Assembly (NCBI RefSeq): GCF_021976095.1
Contig: NW_025813488.1
Coordinates: 8,286,422 to 8,350,421 of the forward strand
From: Xenia sp. Carnegie-2017
Taxonomy: Eukaryota; Cnidaria; Anthozoa; Malacalcyonacea; Xeniidae
Reading direction: 5' to 3'
Length of the DNA stretch: 64,000 nt
Part shown: positions 47,701 through 59,450 of the stretch, piece by piece
Position numbering within the stretch: the stretch's first letter is position 1
Layout of the letters: every line of letters begins with the position of its first letter
Made by a program: the position numbers and the translations under genes
Notes under the pieces: generated by a model
What the model saw: only the letters and a program-made list of their open reading frames with translations
Databases searched by the model: none
What the model was told of the DNA's origin: nothing

Positions 47701-50700
47701 AATAATCCCAACGACATATTTTTGACGCTAAGCACTCATGAGTTCCAGGCAACTTTATATTATTGTCGAATAAAAATCAAATATATATTCGCAAGAGGCT
47801 GTTAGTTTCAGTGTATTTTGCAACATGACTTTATGACGTCGCCAGTCTGCCCGTTTTAATTCTGCTATCGGTAAATTTCTGAATATTTTCGGATGTTATT
47901 CATTTTTTGAAAGAATATTTCTTCAGAAATATTGACTACATAAGCAAATTGGCCGCGCCATCGCACTTTACTCAAATCAGACATCGTAGATGAACATTTG
48001 CCCGAGCTAAAATATCAATAACAGTACATATTCGATGAGCAGTCCATCGATTTTAGTTCAATTCACAATCCGATTCAAAGACTCGTCAGCTATGCAAATC
48101 GCTTAGAGTGATTCGTGAAACTCGCTGTAATCGCCAACAAATTTTGCCACTTTGCCTTTGTAATTCAGTTTTAAAATTATAAAATTTGAGAACATTTGAA
48201 ACAGTGCCACGAAAAGCGAACTAAAAACGACAGCAAGAACACACGTATTTGACTTCATAACGTGCTAAAATCTATCCCTTGCCTTTTCCGTCTGATCGAC
48301 GCGATCCTTCTCTTCATAGTAAAGAAATCCTTTAAATTTAATCAGTGCCTAAGAAACGACAAAGCAAACGTGTTGACGTTTTTGAACCTTGAAAACCTGA
48401 AGGACAAGAAAAATACTTACGTTGGCTTTGTAAGTTGGAGGAAGAAACGAGGCTGTAGAAAGTGAAAAATACAAAAAGTAAGTTACGAGCTTGCTCTTCC
48501 TGTTCTAGGCATTTTTTATAGCATGCTTGAAAGGTAAAACTGCAAAAAGATTTTTTCCTCGCGGACTTTATATTCCCCGTATGAAAGAGGGGTTCGTATT
48601 TGCACCTTCAAGCTACTACAGCCATCATCCATTCATTATTCTTCGATGAGCATTGTGAAATTACCGTTGACAAATCTATGTTAAGCAGCTCATTCTCAAA
48701 CACAGTTGTATTTCAAAACACTCGAGCACAATTCTCTTTGCGGTAATCTGTTATTTGCGTGGAAATTCCTCATACCAACATCATTGTTACATGTTTGTAA
48801 AAGTAGATCATCCAGGTTGGTATAGTCCTGAGAAGGACTGTTTTTGTTGTTGTGGTATAGTCCTGAGAAGGACTGTTTTGCTATTGTTGTTCAAACCATT
48901 TACTTTATTAACATCATTGTTCTCAAAGTATTTTTTTATAAACAAGCGAGTTGCAAAAACCTATCTCTTATGCAAGCTTACACAGCGAGCGAAACATGAG
49001 CCACATCGTTTACAGCAGCAGAAAATGAGTTTCTCGAAAACGTTACATCAATAACGAAACAATCACCTGCTAAACGGTTCTCCTCGGGTAAACTAATGAA
49101 AATTCCAATGACATCTCCCTTGGAATAACCATCGCTGAAACATCCACATGCAGTAAAATTAAGATAAAAGACAAACAAATTCAATATAAGTATATATATA
49201 CTCAAGATAACACGGTATAGAAAACCTAAGAACGGTAGCAGCAGGAAACCTTGATAAAACCATCCAATGGATGTAGCGACTTTTTCAAACTTATGAAAAA
49301 AGGTGTTTATACTTTCTTTGAAACTATGGACGTATGTAACATTTTATTTTCATGATTGTCCATTTCATATATCCGTTGATCTTTCCCCCTGTAAGTATTT
49401 TTTATAAAACCTTTGAAAAATTGCCATCCATAGTTGAAAGCGCTATCCGAGCACGCAAAAGCAATGAAAGCATGGATTAAAAATGATTGTTTCTTTTTAA
49501 CTAAATCCCCAAGCAGCCGTATGATTAACTTTATCCAGCCCTCGCAAACAAGTGATGTTTGTCGAGGTACGATTTAACTAACCCCAAATAACCCCCAACT
49601 GTCCCTTACGTTTCCCACCAAACTGATGAAAGACTTTTATAATTTCTTACTGAGGATAACAAAACTTTATCAGACTTTAACCATAGAATACCTTCGATTA
49701 CTAAGGCACTAACTCAACTTCGCAAAACCACAACTATCCATAACTAACCCTCATGAATTGGAAAAGTTCCTTTTAATGTACATCGATTTATAATGCCGCA
49801 CTCGCTATTCAGAATATCATGTTAATAAGTTGACTAAAAACATTACTCGCAATAAGCTTAGTCAACTTATTATCAACATAATGTACATCGATAATAACAT
49901 ATCACATTTTAACAATGACTAACCCTAAATAGCCCTCAAATACCTATAGTGCTTTCCTCGACTCTGATGAAAGACTGTCCCCTTTCTACTCCGAATGCTA
50001 TAGCCAAATTTATCATAACCTAATGGAGCTTGAAGATTGCCTACAGAGAAACAGGAAGATTGATTAACACATCAATAAACTAACTTTCATGAAAAAAATG
50101 TGGCGCAAAAACTCAAAGGTTCGGGAATTCTTTTCAAGATGCAATATTTTTCGGAAACAATGATCAAATCTCGTTCGCATTCTAGTTCACATCAAACGAA
50201 AATGCTCGCACATTTGAGGTTGGTCGCGAAAAAATGTCTCAAAAGAGGACCTATCCCCCAGGATGGGGTAGATAACACCAGTTTAATGTCAAGAAGCCTG
50301 CACGAAGGCCAGGTACATAGATGGATGGCATGGAGCGATGGACATTAAACCAAGCTAAGTAACAAACTACGCACTGCCTCGTTCTGGTGTGAAAGCATAA
50401 AAGTTACGAAGCGCGGGTCTCATGGCTCAGATCGCGTCACATCTGTGGGTCTCCACGCATGCTAAATAGTTCAAGTGCATAGCACAGCCCAAACTTTACC
50501 GTAAAGTTGCGACCATCCAATCCTCGATGCAGAGCCTGCAGGCATATCCTCTACCGTCACCTACGAATGAACGAATAGAAGACTTTTTATAAATTTTTTC
50601 AAACTAGTTTGCTTTTTGTCGAAGGTTTCTAACCAAAGCTTTTAAAGCAAGAGCATTAACTAACATCATTAGACACGTTCGTGAAGACTCGAGCTGCTTC

Positions 50701-53700
50701 GTTTCGACCCATCGAAAAATCAACTAACTTTCTTTTCCGAAATATTTGAAAAAATAGAACACGTCAGAGTTGGCAAAAAGCAACTTATTTTACAACAAAC
50801 TAAGCACAATGAGACACTTTAAGCGATAAAAATAATGTTTGAAAAGTCGAGTCGAAATTAAGCGATTGACAGATATCAACAATATTGACCTAAACTACTG
50901 TTTTGAGCTACGTAATCTACTATACCGAACTACTATACGGAATTACTTTATCAACAATATTAACTAAACTACTGTAATTTACTATACCGAGCTACTCTAT
51001 CAACAGTTTTGAACTAAACTACTGTTTTGAGCTATGTAATCTACTATACGGAATTACTTTATCAACAATATTAAACTAAACTACAGTAATTTACTATACC
51101 GAGCTACTCTATCAACAGTTTTGAACTAAACTACTGTTTTGAGCTACGTAATCTACTATACGGAATTACTTTATCAACAATATTAAACTAAACTACAGTA
51201 ATTTACTATACAGAACTACGTTATCAACAGTATTGAACTAAACTACTGTTTTGAGCTACGTATCAAATGTTGTTTAACCACGCAACCTACAGTGTTTCAA
51301 GTTCATCACTCACTTCAAAAAACCAATTTCCACGATTAACACCTACAACAAATAAAGTAGCGTCAAAGAAAAAATTCCATCTGTTTTCCCGTTTTCTATA
51401 TAATAAATTCCACTCACCATGAGTTGCTCTCGCCATACTGTAACCTTTATCTCCGGTAACAGACAGTCGATCTTCAGACATCTTTACTTGAGGTGCTACA
51501 CGTAAAAGGAGTAGAGCGATGTGTTCATTTTGTTGCTAATTACATAACACAACACGACGTTACATAACACAACACGACGTTACATAACACAACACGACGT
51601 TACATAACACAACACGACGTTACGTAACGCAACCCGACGTTACATAACACAACACGACGTTACATAACACAACACGACGTTACATAACACAACACGACGT
51701 TACATAACACAACACGACGTTACATAACACAACACGACGTTACATAACACAACACGACGTTACATAACACAACACGACGTTACATAACACAACACGACGT
51801 TACATAACACAACACGACGTTACATAACACAACACGACGTTACATAACACAACACGACGTTACATAACACAACACGACGTTACATAACACAACACGACGT
51901 TACATAACACAACACGACGTTACATAACACAACACGACGTTACACAACGCAACACGACGTTACATAACACAACACGACGTTACATAACACAACACGACGT
52001 TACGTAACGCAACAATATTTTCGTTTCATTTTCGCACGTAAGGGAAATCTTACCTCGGTCGTGCGAAGCAAGATAAACTTTGTGATGCAAAGCGACGCGG
52101 TATAACTCTCCAGGAATCGGTTTTCCCGCCCACGATTCCACGTCGAAGTTCGACTTGGGTGCGTTGGGGTCCTCCTCTGCTAATATGTAACGATAGCCAT
52201 CCTGTGTGAAGAAGAAACATATCAACCGAGATGAATGCATGCGTTATTCGTTTTCTTCTCCATTAATACAACATTATGTTCGATGTATATCGTTGTCGAA
52301 AAACATGAACAGCACGATGCCTCAATCGAAGAACTTCTATAGTTTTTAAAGTTGCCTCAGATCAACGAGAAGAGAATAATTTTAATAAATTTTTGGGAAA
52401 AACGGTCCCTACATTTGGAAATTACAACCGACCTGACTTCGTACCAATGAACTAACTTTAGATAAACTGAACTAGCTTCGGAACCACTCGGAACTACCTT
52501 TACAACAACTGAAATTTATTGGAACAGCTGAACTTACTTCGAAGAAACTGAACTAAACTGTAACATCTGAACTTACTTCGAAGCAACTGAATTAAACTGT
52601 AACATCTGAACTTACTTTGAAGCAACTGAACTAAACTGTAACATCTGAACTTACTTTGAAGCAACTGAACTAAACTGTAACATCTGAACTTACTTCGAAG
52701 AAACTAAACTAAACTGTAACATCTGAACTTACTTCGAAGCAACTGAACTAAACAGTAACATCTGAACTTACTTTGAAGCAACTGAACTAAACTGTAACAT
52801 CTGAACTTATTTTGAAGCAACTAAACTAAACTGTAACATCTGAACTTACTTCGAAGCAACTGAACTAAACTGTAACATCTGAACTTACTTTGAAGCAACT
52901 AAACTAAACTGTAACATCTGAACTTACTTTGAAGCAACTAAACTAAACTGTAACATCTGAACTTACTTTGAAGCAACTGAACTAAACTGTAATATCTGAA
53001 CTTACTTTGAAGCAACTGAACTAAACTGTAACATCTGAACTTACTTTGAAGCAACTGAACTAAACTGTAACATCTGAACTTACTTTGAAGCAACTAAACT
53101 AAACTGTAACATCTGAACTTACTTTGAAGCAAATAAACTAAACTGTAACATCTGAACTTACTTTGAAGCAACTGAACTAAACTGTAACATCTGAACTTAC
53201 TTTGAAGAAACTAAACTAAACTGTAACATCTGAACTTACTTCGAAGCAACTGAACTAAACTGTAACATCTGAACTTACTTTGAAGCAAATAAACTAAACT
53301 GTAACATCTGAACTTACTTTGAAGCAACTGAACTAAACTGTAACATCTGAACTTACTTTGAAGAAACTAAACTAAACTGTAACATCTGAACTTACTTCGA
53401 AGCAACTGAACTAAACTGTAACATCTGAACTTACTTCGAAGCAACTGAACTAAACTGTAACATCTGAACTTACTTTGAAGCAACTGAACTAAACTGTAAA
53501 ATCTGAACTTACTTTGAAGCAACTAAACTAAACTGTAACATCTGAACTTACTTCGAAGCAACTGAACTAAACTGTAACATCTGAACTTACTTCGAAGCAA
53601 CTGAACTAAACTGTAACATCTGAACTTACTTTGAAGCAACTGAACTAAACTGTAACATCTGAACTTACTTCGAAGCAACTGAACTAAACAGTAACATCTG

Positions 53701-56016
53701 AACTTACTTTGAAGCAACTGAACTAAATTGTAACATCTGAACTTACTTCGAAGCAACTGAACTAAACAGTAACATCTGAACTTACTTTGAAGCAACTGAA
53801 CTAAACTGTAACATCTGAACTTACTTTGAAGTAACTGAACTAAACTGTAACATCTGAACTTACTTTGAAGCAACTGAACTAAACAGTAACATCTGAACTT
53901 ACTTTGAAGCAACTGAACTAAACTGTAACATCTGAACTTACTTTGAAGTAACTGAACTAAACTGTAACATCTGAACTTACTTTGAAGCAACTGAACTAAA
54001 CAGTAACATCTGAACTTACTTTGAAGCAACTGAACTAAACTGTCACATCTGAACTAATTTCAACGCAACTGCACTAAACTTGAACAACAAGCAGGGAAGC
54101 CAGAAGATCAGGGGGGAGGTAATATTCATATATGCACGCTCTACTTTATTAGTTTCGATTGAAATCAATTGTGATCAGTGATTTTAAAATAAGAATATAT
54201 GAATATGAGCACACTCTTCAATTATCAATGTACCGGCATCCCTGACGAGAACAACTGAACTTCATTTAATCTTCCGAAGCTGGTGATTGTCTACTTTGTC
54301 TAGCCCCAGACTAACTTGTGAGAAAACACCCGAACAGAACTTCACTTGGACATGAATATCTTCTATTTCATTCCTCAATGGCCAATGCTATTTTCGCACT
54401 ACATTATACATCTTGAGTTGTGGGATCTACTTGCCTTATTAAATGGATGTTCCAATGGATAACCGTGGATCGGTAGTCTTTGTTGGGCAGTTTCCCTGGT
54501 AATTGATAAAATCATGTGAATACAAACTATTTCAATAAATTTTAACTGATAAAGCACTAGGTGAGTTTCATACAATACAAATAAATTTTCAAATGCAATC
54601 CTTCCTAACAGTAGCACTATCCAACTCATGTCATTCAGCTCACCCGCACTTTCATTAGAGCAATAACATAAAATCTCAAAAAAATGTTCTTTGACAAATG
54701 TTCTTGAACATTTCTTTCAAATGTTCTTTGAAAGAAATAAGTGAATGGAAACATTTCATACTTGTGAGCGACATGTGGACATGACTTGCAGCGAAAACTG
54801 CTTAGGTGCCTTTATTTCTTATCATTGATTAAAACTTTTGTGTATATTCTCTATTTTATACATCAGCTATGGTTAGTTGAGGTGCTGAGAAAATTTTGCA
54901 CCATGAAGGATTGTACTGTACAACAGTGGTGTGCTTGAAATGCAATTAGAGCTGATATTTCAATTCTTTGATGTTTCTAACACAAAATGAACTAGCCACT
55001 CCTATTTCCTCACCCTTTCGATTTCTTGGTTGCGGAAGCACCTTGGCTGGCATCAAACTTCCTTTTGCCTTTTCGTCCAAGTTTTGTGGTCTCGGTTCTA
55101 CTTTTGCTTGTGTATGCAGGCGGGGCAGGACGTACCACACTTGATTGACTGCTGGTCACTCTCAGACCACTATTGGTGATGTGTGACTGTTGCTTGGTAA
55201 CAAGCATTTGTTTATCAACATTGTTGACGGTTGGCTCTTGAGTTGTAGTTTCAATGTCTTCCATGACAATTTTTACTTCACTAGCATCTTCCACTTGGAC
55301 AGTTTCTGTTTTGTCCGTGATCTCTGGCTGTTGGTCAAGCATCAAAGGATCACAGTTAATATTATGAATAACATTTGAATCCCTCAAAACACACAATCCA
55401 GAAAGATGTCAGACTTTACATTTAAGTTAGATTTTGCTATTAAACCAACATCGAAATGGTAAATTAAGCCAATTATCTCCGACACTGTTGCACAGAACCT
55501 CAAACATTTTTCGTTGCGTTTCTCTTGAAAACTATATCTGGTTTAAAACGGAGGTTTTCATTCAACAATACTATAGCATTTAAGAAAAAAACTCAACAAT
55601 TTGATTTGTGGCTAAACGGACGATGAGGCATGCCATTAGGCCTATGCAGTTCGGTAAAACTTTTAATTGTATTTAATGTTTTGTTTACATTTTATAATTT
55701 GCAGAGACACGTGATGATAAATTTGGGTGTACAATTGCACAATAAAGCACAACATCACATAAATAATTTCAATGTTCAGAGCGATTATCCCTCTCGTCAA
55801 AAAACGACATGCTTCCCAGAATGGAAAGAAAGCAATTGTATTTATTTTTAACAAAATAACTAAAAATTTAAGGACTTTTAGAGAGTTTTCTCCTAAAAAT
55901 CCATTACATGTACCTACCAATATTCTTTCTTCGTCTTTTGGCTGCTCATTAATGGCGTCAGTATCACTTTTTTGTGTAACTATTTCATTTTCCTCCAATG
56001 TCAAAATCTCCGCCAT
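44702..56016 (-). CDS. ASH2L: ASH2L, core subunit of COMPASS/MLL H3K4 methyltransferases
   Basis: Recognised exons, 5' to 3': 56016..55918 (putative first, [13 protein letters not shown]), 55382..55014, 54495..54435, 52201..52054, 51495..51418, 51342..51314, 50560..50500, 49134..49047, 48348..48283, 46664..46635, 45838..45770, 45689..45630 and 44833..44702. ASH2L-typical strings include [97 protein letters not shown] and [15 protein letters not shown], forming the SPRY domain, then an SDI-like tail ([12 protein letters not shown]). Phases agree from 55382 to 50500 and from 49134 to 46635. One exon (about 30 residues before GYSKGD) was not found. The N-terminal PHD and winged-helix part is also not visible, and exon 1 does not phase with the next exon. 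Two introns start with GC (54434 and 48282). Confidence 0.88.
46945..47290. mobile_element. Penelope-type inverted-repeat element, split by a MITE
   Basis: AGGTTAGTAAAGTCCCAAGAAG at the left and CTTCTCAGGACTGCACTAATCT at the right are inverted partners, as in the elements at 35520 and 56355. The right side continues into the family tail (ACGATACTCCCGGGTTCAAA). The centre is interrupted by a 129-bp hAT-type MITE. It lies in the long intron between two ASH2L exons. Confidence 0.7.
47032..47160. mobile_element. hAT-type MITE, 129 bp, with exact 8-bp duplication
   Basis: It begins CAGGGCCGTCGCTAGAA and ends with the near complement TTCTAGCTAAGGCCATG (13 of 17 bases pair). The flanking 8-mer CTCATCAC occurs exactly at 47024-47031 and 47161-47168. 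CAGGG termini with 8-bp duplications are typical of hAT elements. It is non-coding, includes a G10 run, and is younger than the element it interrupts. Confidence 0.85.
48790..48900. mobile_element. Penelope-type 3' fragment with internal duplication
   Basis: GATCATCCAGGTTGGTATAG and the 21-base block TATAGTCCTGAGAAGGACTGT occur once each, and the latter is repeated directly about 40 bases later, before the family tail TTGTTCAAACCATTTACT. It is a shortened relative of the elements at 35520, 46945 and 56355. Confidence 0.6.
49775..49892. repeat. Hairpin with 14-bp perfect stem, bracketed by direct repeats
   Basis: TAATAAGTTGACTA at 49823-49836 is exactly complementary to 49859-49872. The pair is bracketed by two copies of AATGTACATCGAT (49775 and about 49880). 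It lies in an ASH2L intron and may be a small transposon relic. Confidence 0.6.
50874..51265. repeat. Tandem repeat, about 112-bp unit, in an ASH2L intron
   Basis: About three and a half copies of a unit built from two related halves, TATCAACA(A/G)TATTRAACTAAA and GAGCTACGTAATCTACTATA. It uses the same ACTAAACT wording as the 39-bp array at 52520, hinting at a common source. It lies between the exons at 50560 and 51314. Confidence 0.85.
51541..52010. repeat. 20-bp minisatellite filling an ASH2L intron
   Basis: About 23 head-to-tail copies of TACATAACACAACACGACGT, nearly all identical, with a few units reading ACGTAACGCAACC. The array covers about 470 of the 558 bases of the intron 51496-52053. 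Each unit has a CG in ACGACGT. The homogeneity suggests recent expansion. Confidence 0.95.
52520..54060. repeat. 39-bp minisatellite in an ASH2L intron
   Basis: About 39 copies of a unit reading AACTGAACTAAACTGTAACA followed by TCTGAACTTACTTTGAAGC, with recurring variants (TTCGAAG or TTTGAAG; ACTGAAC or ACTAAAC; CAGTAAC or CTGTAAC). As 39 is a multiple of three, a 168-codon minus-strand frame made of a 13-residue repeat arises; I treat it as an artefact. It sits in the intron 52202-54434. Confidence 0.95.
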
Positions 56017-57212
56017 TTTGGACAGTGAAATTTAACGCTTCCAACATGAAGTATTTCATAAGATGAACTCACCATCGTGCAGGTGTACAAATTGGTTGCG
56101 CATTACAGTGTATTGGGAGTCCGCGTTTAGTTAGTTTTGGCAATTTTCAGCAATCTTGCTTTATCGGTTGTTCAAAATTGTAGTTTAAGGGTTAGGATAA
56201 TGCCGCTCTCTAGCCACCCGTCTCATCAAAAGCCCTTTTCTTGTTGCTTTCTAAGTTTCTGACCTCTTGAAAAATAATCTTATTGTAGGTGCTTAAAAAA
56301 ACTTATTGTAGGAGCTTGGAACGAGACTACAAGCTTCTTTCAATACTTTGAATTAACATGTTTGTGGATGAAGATCGTCCAGGCTAGTAGAGTCCTGAGA
56401 AGATTGTTGGTATTGATGTAGAGTTACGTTTCGACAATTCGACCCTCCTCACTTGACTCTGAAGATGACTATCGCTAAGGTTGTCGAAACGTCAGTCTAC
56501 ATTAATACCAGCAGTCCTTCTCAGGACTGTACTAACCCGGATGATCTTCATCCACAAACATGTTACGATACTCCCGGGTTCAAATCATTCACTCTACTTT
56601 GAATTAAATCGGTCACGTGCTTACAACCCAATGAGACCTTTGGTCGTCTAATGTTTTTCCATATTTTCGGTGGTCCATCATTTCCATCTTTCAGAGAAAT
56701 TCAGATAAAATGCCTATATGGGAGTGTTAATTTGTTCAGGGGAAAAAATTAGTGATATTTTGATAAGAACAGTAAAGTTGCGGAAGTAACACGAGAACTT
56801 GGTAATTTTCGCTTCATGTGATATTTTTTTCCACTGATAGGGACTAAATATACCCTCGAAAAAACTGGCCACACTGCAGGTGTAGTGTTGAAAGCATTCA
56901 AATAAAGTAGAATACCTGCATTACCACCTGTCAGCGAAGCTGACAAATCTCTGAAGCAATTTACATGATAATACCATAATTATAGCAATATGAGTTATTG
57001 TATGATAATTTGTCAAATAAGCAGCAAAAAAGGCAACGTGTCAAATTACTCTACATGAAGAAATCAGTTCGTTGACAAATGAGTTCATAGCCACGAAATA
57101 CTGATTACGTAACTTTACATCTATGGTGAAAATTCAGGCTGAGCATAAAATGTATCGAGCAAGCCAATATGTCGCTTGAGAGGCCATGTATATTGTTGAC
57201 TGTCTAATAGTT
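56017..57212. other. Intergenic between ASH2L and the unknown two-exon gene
   Basis: The stretch contains the ASH2L promoter side and the inverted-repeat element at 56355-56595. A 65-codon minus-strand frame near 56749-56946 shows no motif. No further gene was seen. Confidence 0.4.
56355..56595. mobile_element. Short inverted-repeat element of Penelope-type 3' sequence, best preserved
   Basis: Left arm ACATGTTTGTGGATGAAGAT... and right arm ...ATCTTCATCCACAAACATGT pair over about 80 bases. The centre holds CTGAAGATGACTATCGCTAA followed by GGTTGTCGAAACGTCAGTC (56459-56497). The tail ACGATACTCCCGGGTTCAAA follows the right arm, as in the copy at 46945. No reading frame is present. Confidence 0.78.
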
Positions 57213-58127
57213 TTACTGTTCCACGTAACCATGAATGAATTTACTGACATGATTGGGATCTTCGTTGCAGTAAAAATCTTTAACGTAGCAGAGAAACGTC
57301 ACCAAATCGATCGTTTTGTTATTGTTTTCCGTCAAATGTTGATGGCAAACGCTTTTAATGCCACTCGTCACACCTGCAATGAAAGAAATGTTGTTTTGAC
57401 ACCAACGAAAGGCAAAACAACACCGATTAGCGCGGATTAGTGCCTTAGCCAGCAACAATTTTCTTGACTGCATTGCGGCATTTGCAATACTTCATCACTT
57501 TCACCTAGCGAAATCTTGGTTTCTGAAAAATGTGGGGATTTACTTCGAGTCAACATTGTCATCTAAAGTCTATAAACTATACTATAAACAAACACGCTCA
57601 ATTCCCTTACTAAGTAGGAAAACGCTAACGTATCTATAAAAAACCGTTTGCAACGAGACTCCGGACAAAATATCCGGAATTATGTTTCGTTTACCTGGTA
57701 GGAGTTCCATGCTATCTTCTGTTAAAAGTCCCTTGTCGTTCGCCCAACATTTTTCGTACGACATACGTAATGAGTTCTCGAACCAAGGGGGAAGGACTCC
57801 ATTCTCACGTATGTAGTCTCGTATCGACATCTTAAATTGCACAAACTCGTCCTCGGAGATAGCCTCGGGATTTTTGGAAAACTTTACCATCTCCGAGAAG
57901 TAGGCAAACGCTGGCCTAAGCCATCCTGCGTTAAATTCTTCCACGCGTTGCTCGACGAGGTCGTTTGACATGCCCCGACTTTGCAATTGTTTTCTCAAAA
58001 TGTTGTCAAGCTGCTCGCCATGTATTTTAGCATCTTCCTGGATTACAACGCCAGGTCGCGTGTGTTGATAACTTTGAAACAAATGCAAAAACTTGCGACG
58101 CAAAAACTGCTCTCCTTCGACCTCCAT
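57213..58127 (-). CDS. Two-exon gene for an unrecognised protein of about 197 residues
   Basis: Exons 58127..57695 and 57373..57213 join in phase (G|GT at the junction) across a clean GT-AG intron. The start MEVEGEQFLRRKFLHLFQSY is preceded by an in-frame upstream ATG at 58184 that I judge less likely. The protein is soluble-looking, acidic and mostly helical, with no signal peptide or membrane segment. Striking segments are FNAGWLRPAFAYFSEMVKF, VLPPWFENSLRMSYEKCW and CYVKDFYCNEDPNHVSKFI. It has the feel of a conserved cytosolic protein, but I do not recognise the family. It is oriented like ASH2L and the TGF-beta-like gene on either side. Confidence 0.65.
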
Positions 58128-58759
58128 AGTTGAGTACGTATACAAGAAAATAATTAGTGACTTCACTTTACCCAAACTTTTCACCTATTGTGCTCAAACA
58201 ATACTCTCTTTCGATCAAACAAAACCCTTTTCATGTGAGCTCATTAATTTGCGTTTATCATTTCGCGTTGTGTCAGTTGGTGAACCGTGGTTCGTGTGGT
58301 TTACAAATTATAAGCCACCATACAATTGTATGTGTAAGGTGTTTCCACTTCCAGCGCTGTGTTTTTCACTTATTACACTTGGCTTTTGCCAGTTCTAGCC
58401 TTATTGCCTTATTTATACTTCACAGCAGCTTTTTCGATCTTTGCATTCCCATTTGTCTTTTGTATTGGCATTCAACAGATGTACACGACTCCTCGAAACA
58501 CGAAAAACGCTACGCGTGAAAATAAAAAAAACGCTTTCAGCTTTAGTATATTTAACGCCTTCGCAGTTCATATTCGATCTAAACAATCCTTTTAAAGACA
58601 ATACCAAATTGACATGCCCACGATTCTTTTAATTGTAGGCATAGCGGGAGGTGATGAATCATATAAACTATAAAACAACAAAGTGCATGGTGAAGGTTTC
58701 ATGAAGATAACATAAAAACGCGCGATGAAGTGGAATTGACGTCGGAAGTTATAAATCAT
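58128..58759. other. Upstream of the unknown gene, no feature recognised
   Basis: The presumed promoter lies here. Overlapping hydrophobic plus-strand frames (58093-58632) look like chance frames in T-rich DNA. Confidence 0.4.
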
Positions 58760-59450
58760 AAATGGACAAAGAATGAGAAGATCTCTTCACTACATAAGTA
58801 TAGCTGCGACAACGTGTGCCTGCGTAGGCAACGATGAACGAACTACAGAGAAGTAAGACTGTCTTTATACAGTCTAAAATATGAGCTAAGAGATAACCTG
58901 AATCCGCTCAAATAGTGATAAACGAACAACAGTTTGCATGCAATTGCTCGGCAACTGAATCATTATGAAATAAGATAACTTCTGACAGTGCGGATGGTGA
59001 TGAATGAGAAACAGAGACATTACCTATAAGCAGATAACGAGCGTTAGGGAAGGTGATGATGAATAAATAACAGAGAGCGAGAATAGTCTTTTAACTACCT
59101 AAAATACAAACTAAGATAACGTTGTAGTCAACCGTCAGTGTAGGTAGTTACGACATATGAATGAGCAACAGAGAAAGAGATTAATGAACTATCTTTACAT
59201 TACCAAAATTAAAGACTAAGATAACGTGTGTCCGTGTAGTAGCCATGATTAAGCGACAAATAATGAGACCAGTCTTAACTCTTAACACTGTCCAAAATAC
59301 AAACTAAGATAACGTTGGTCACAGTGTCAGTGAAGGTTGCGAGAATGGACAACAGAGAAAGAGAACTTGTCTTCACACAACCAAAATACAAACTAAAATA
59401 ACGTGTATAATATGGTGACGATGGTGGTGAATAATAAGGAATAAAAAAGA
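58760..59450. repeat. Degenerate tandem repeat, about 100-110-bp unit
   Basis: Phrases such as CAAACTAAGATAACGT, GATGAATRAACAACAGAGA and CCAAAATACAAACTAA return in the same order about six times at 90-120-base spacing. Units differ at many positions, so the array is old. It lies between two minus-strand genes. Confidence 0.65.

Noticed and set aside
51541-52010. Regular 20-bp repeats as a CRISPR-like array
   Set aside because: The units are directly adjacent without spacers and sit in an animal intron; it is a minisatellite.
53523-54029. 168-codon frame made of a 13-residue repeat
   Set aside because: It is the translation of the 39-bp minisatellite inside an ASH2L intron, with no start context or flanking domain.
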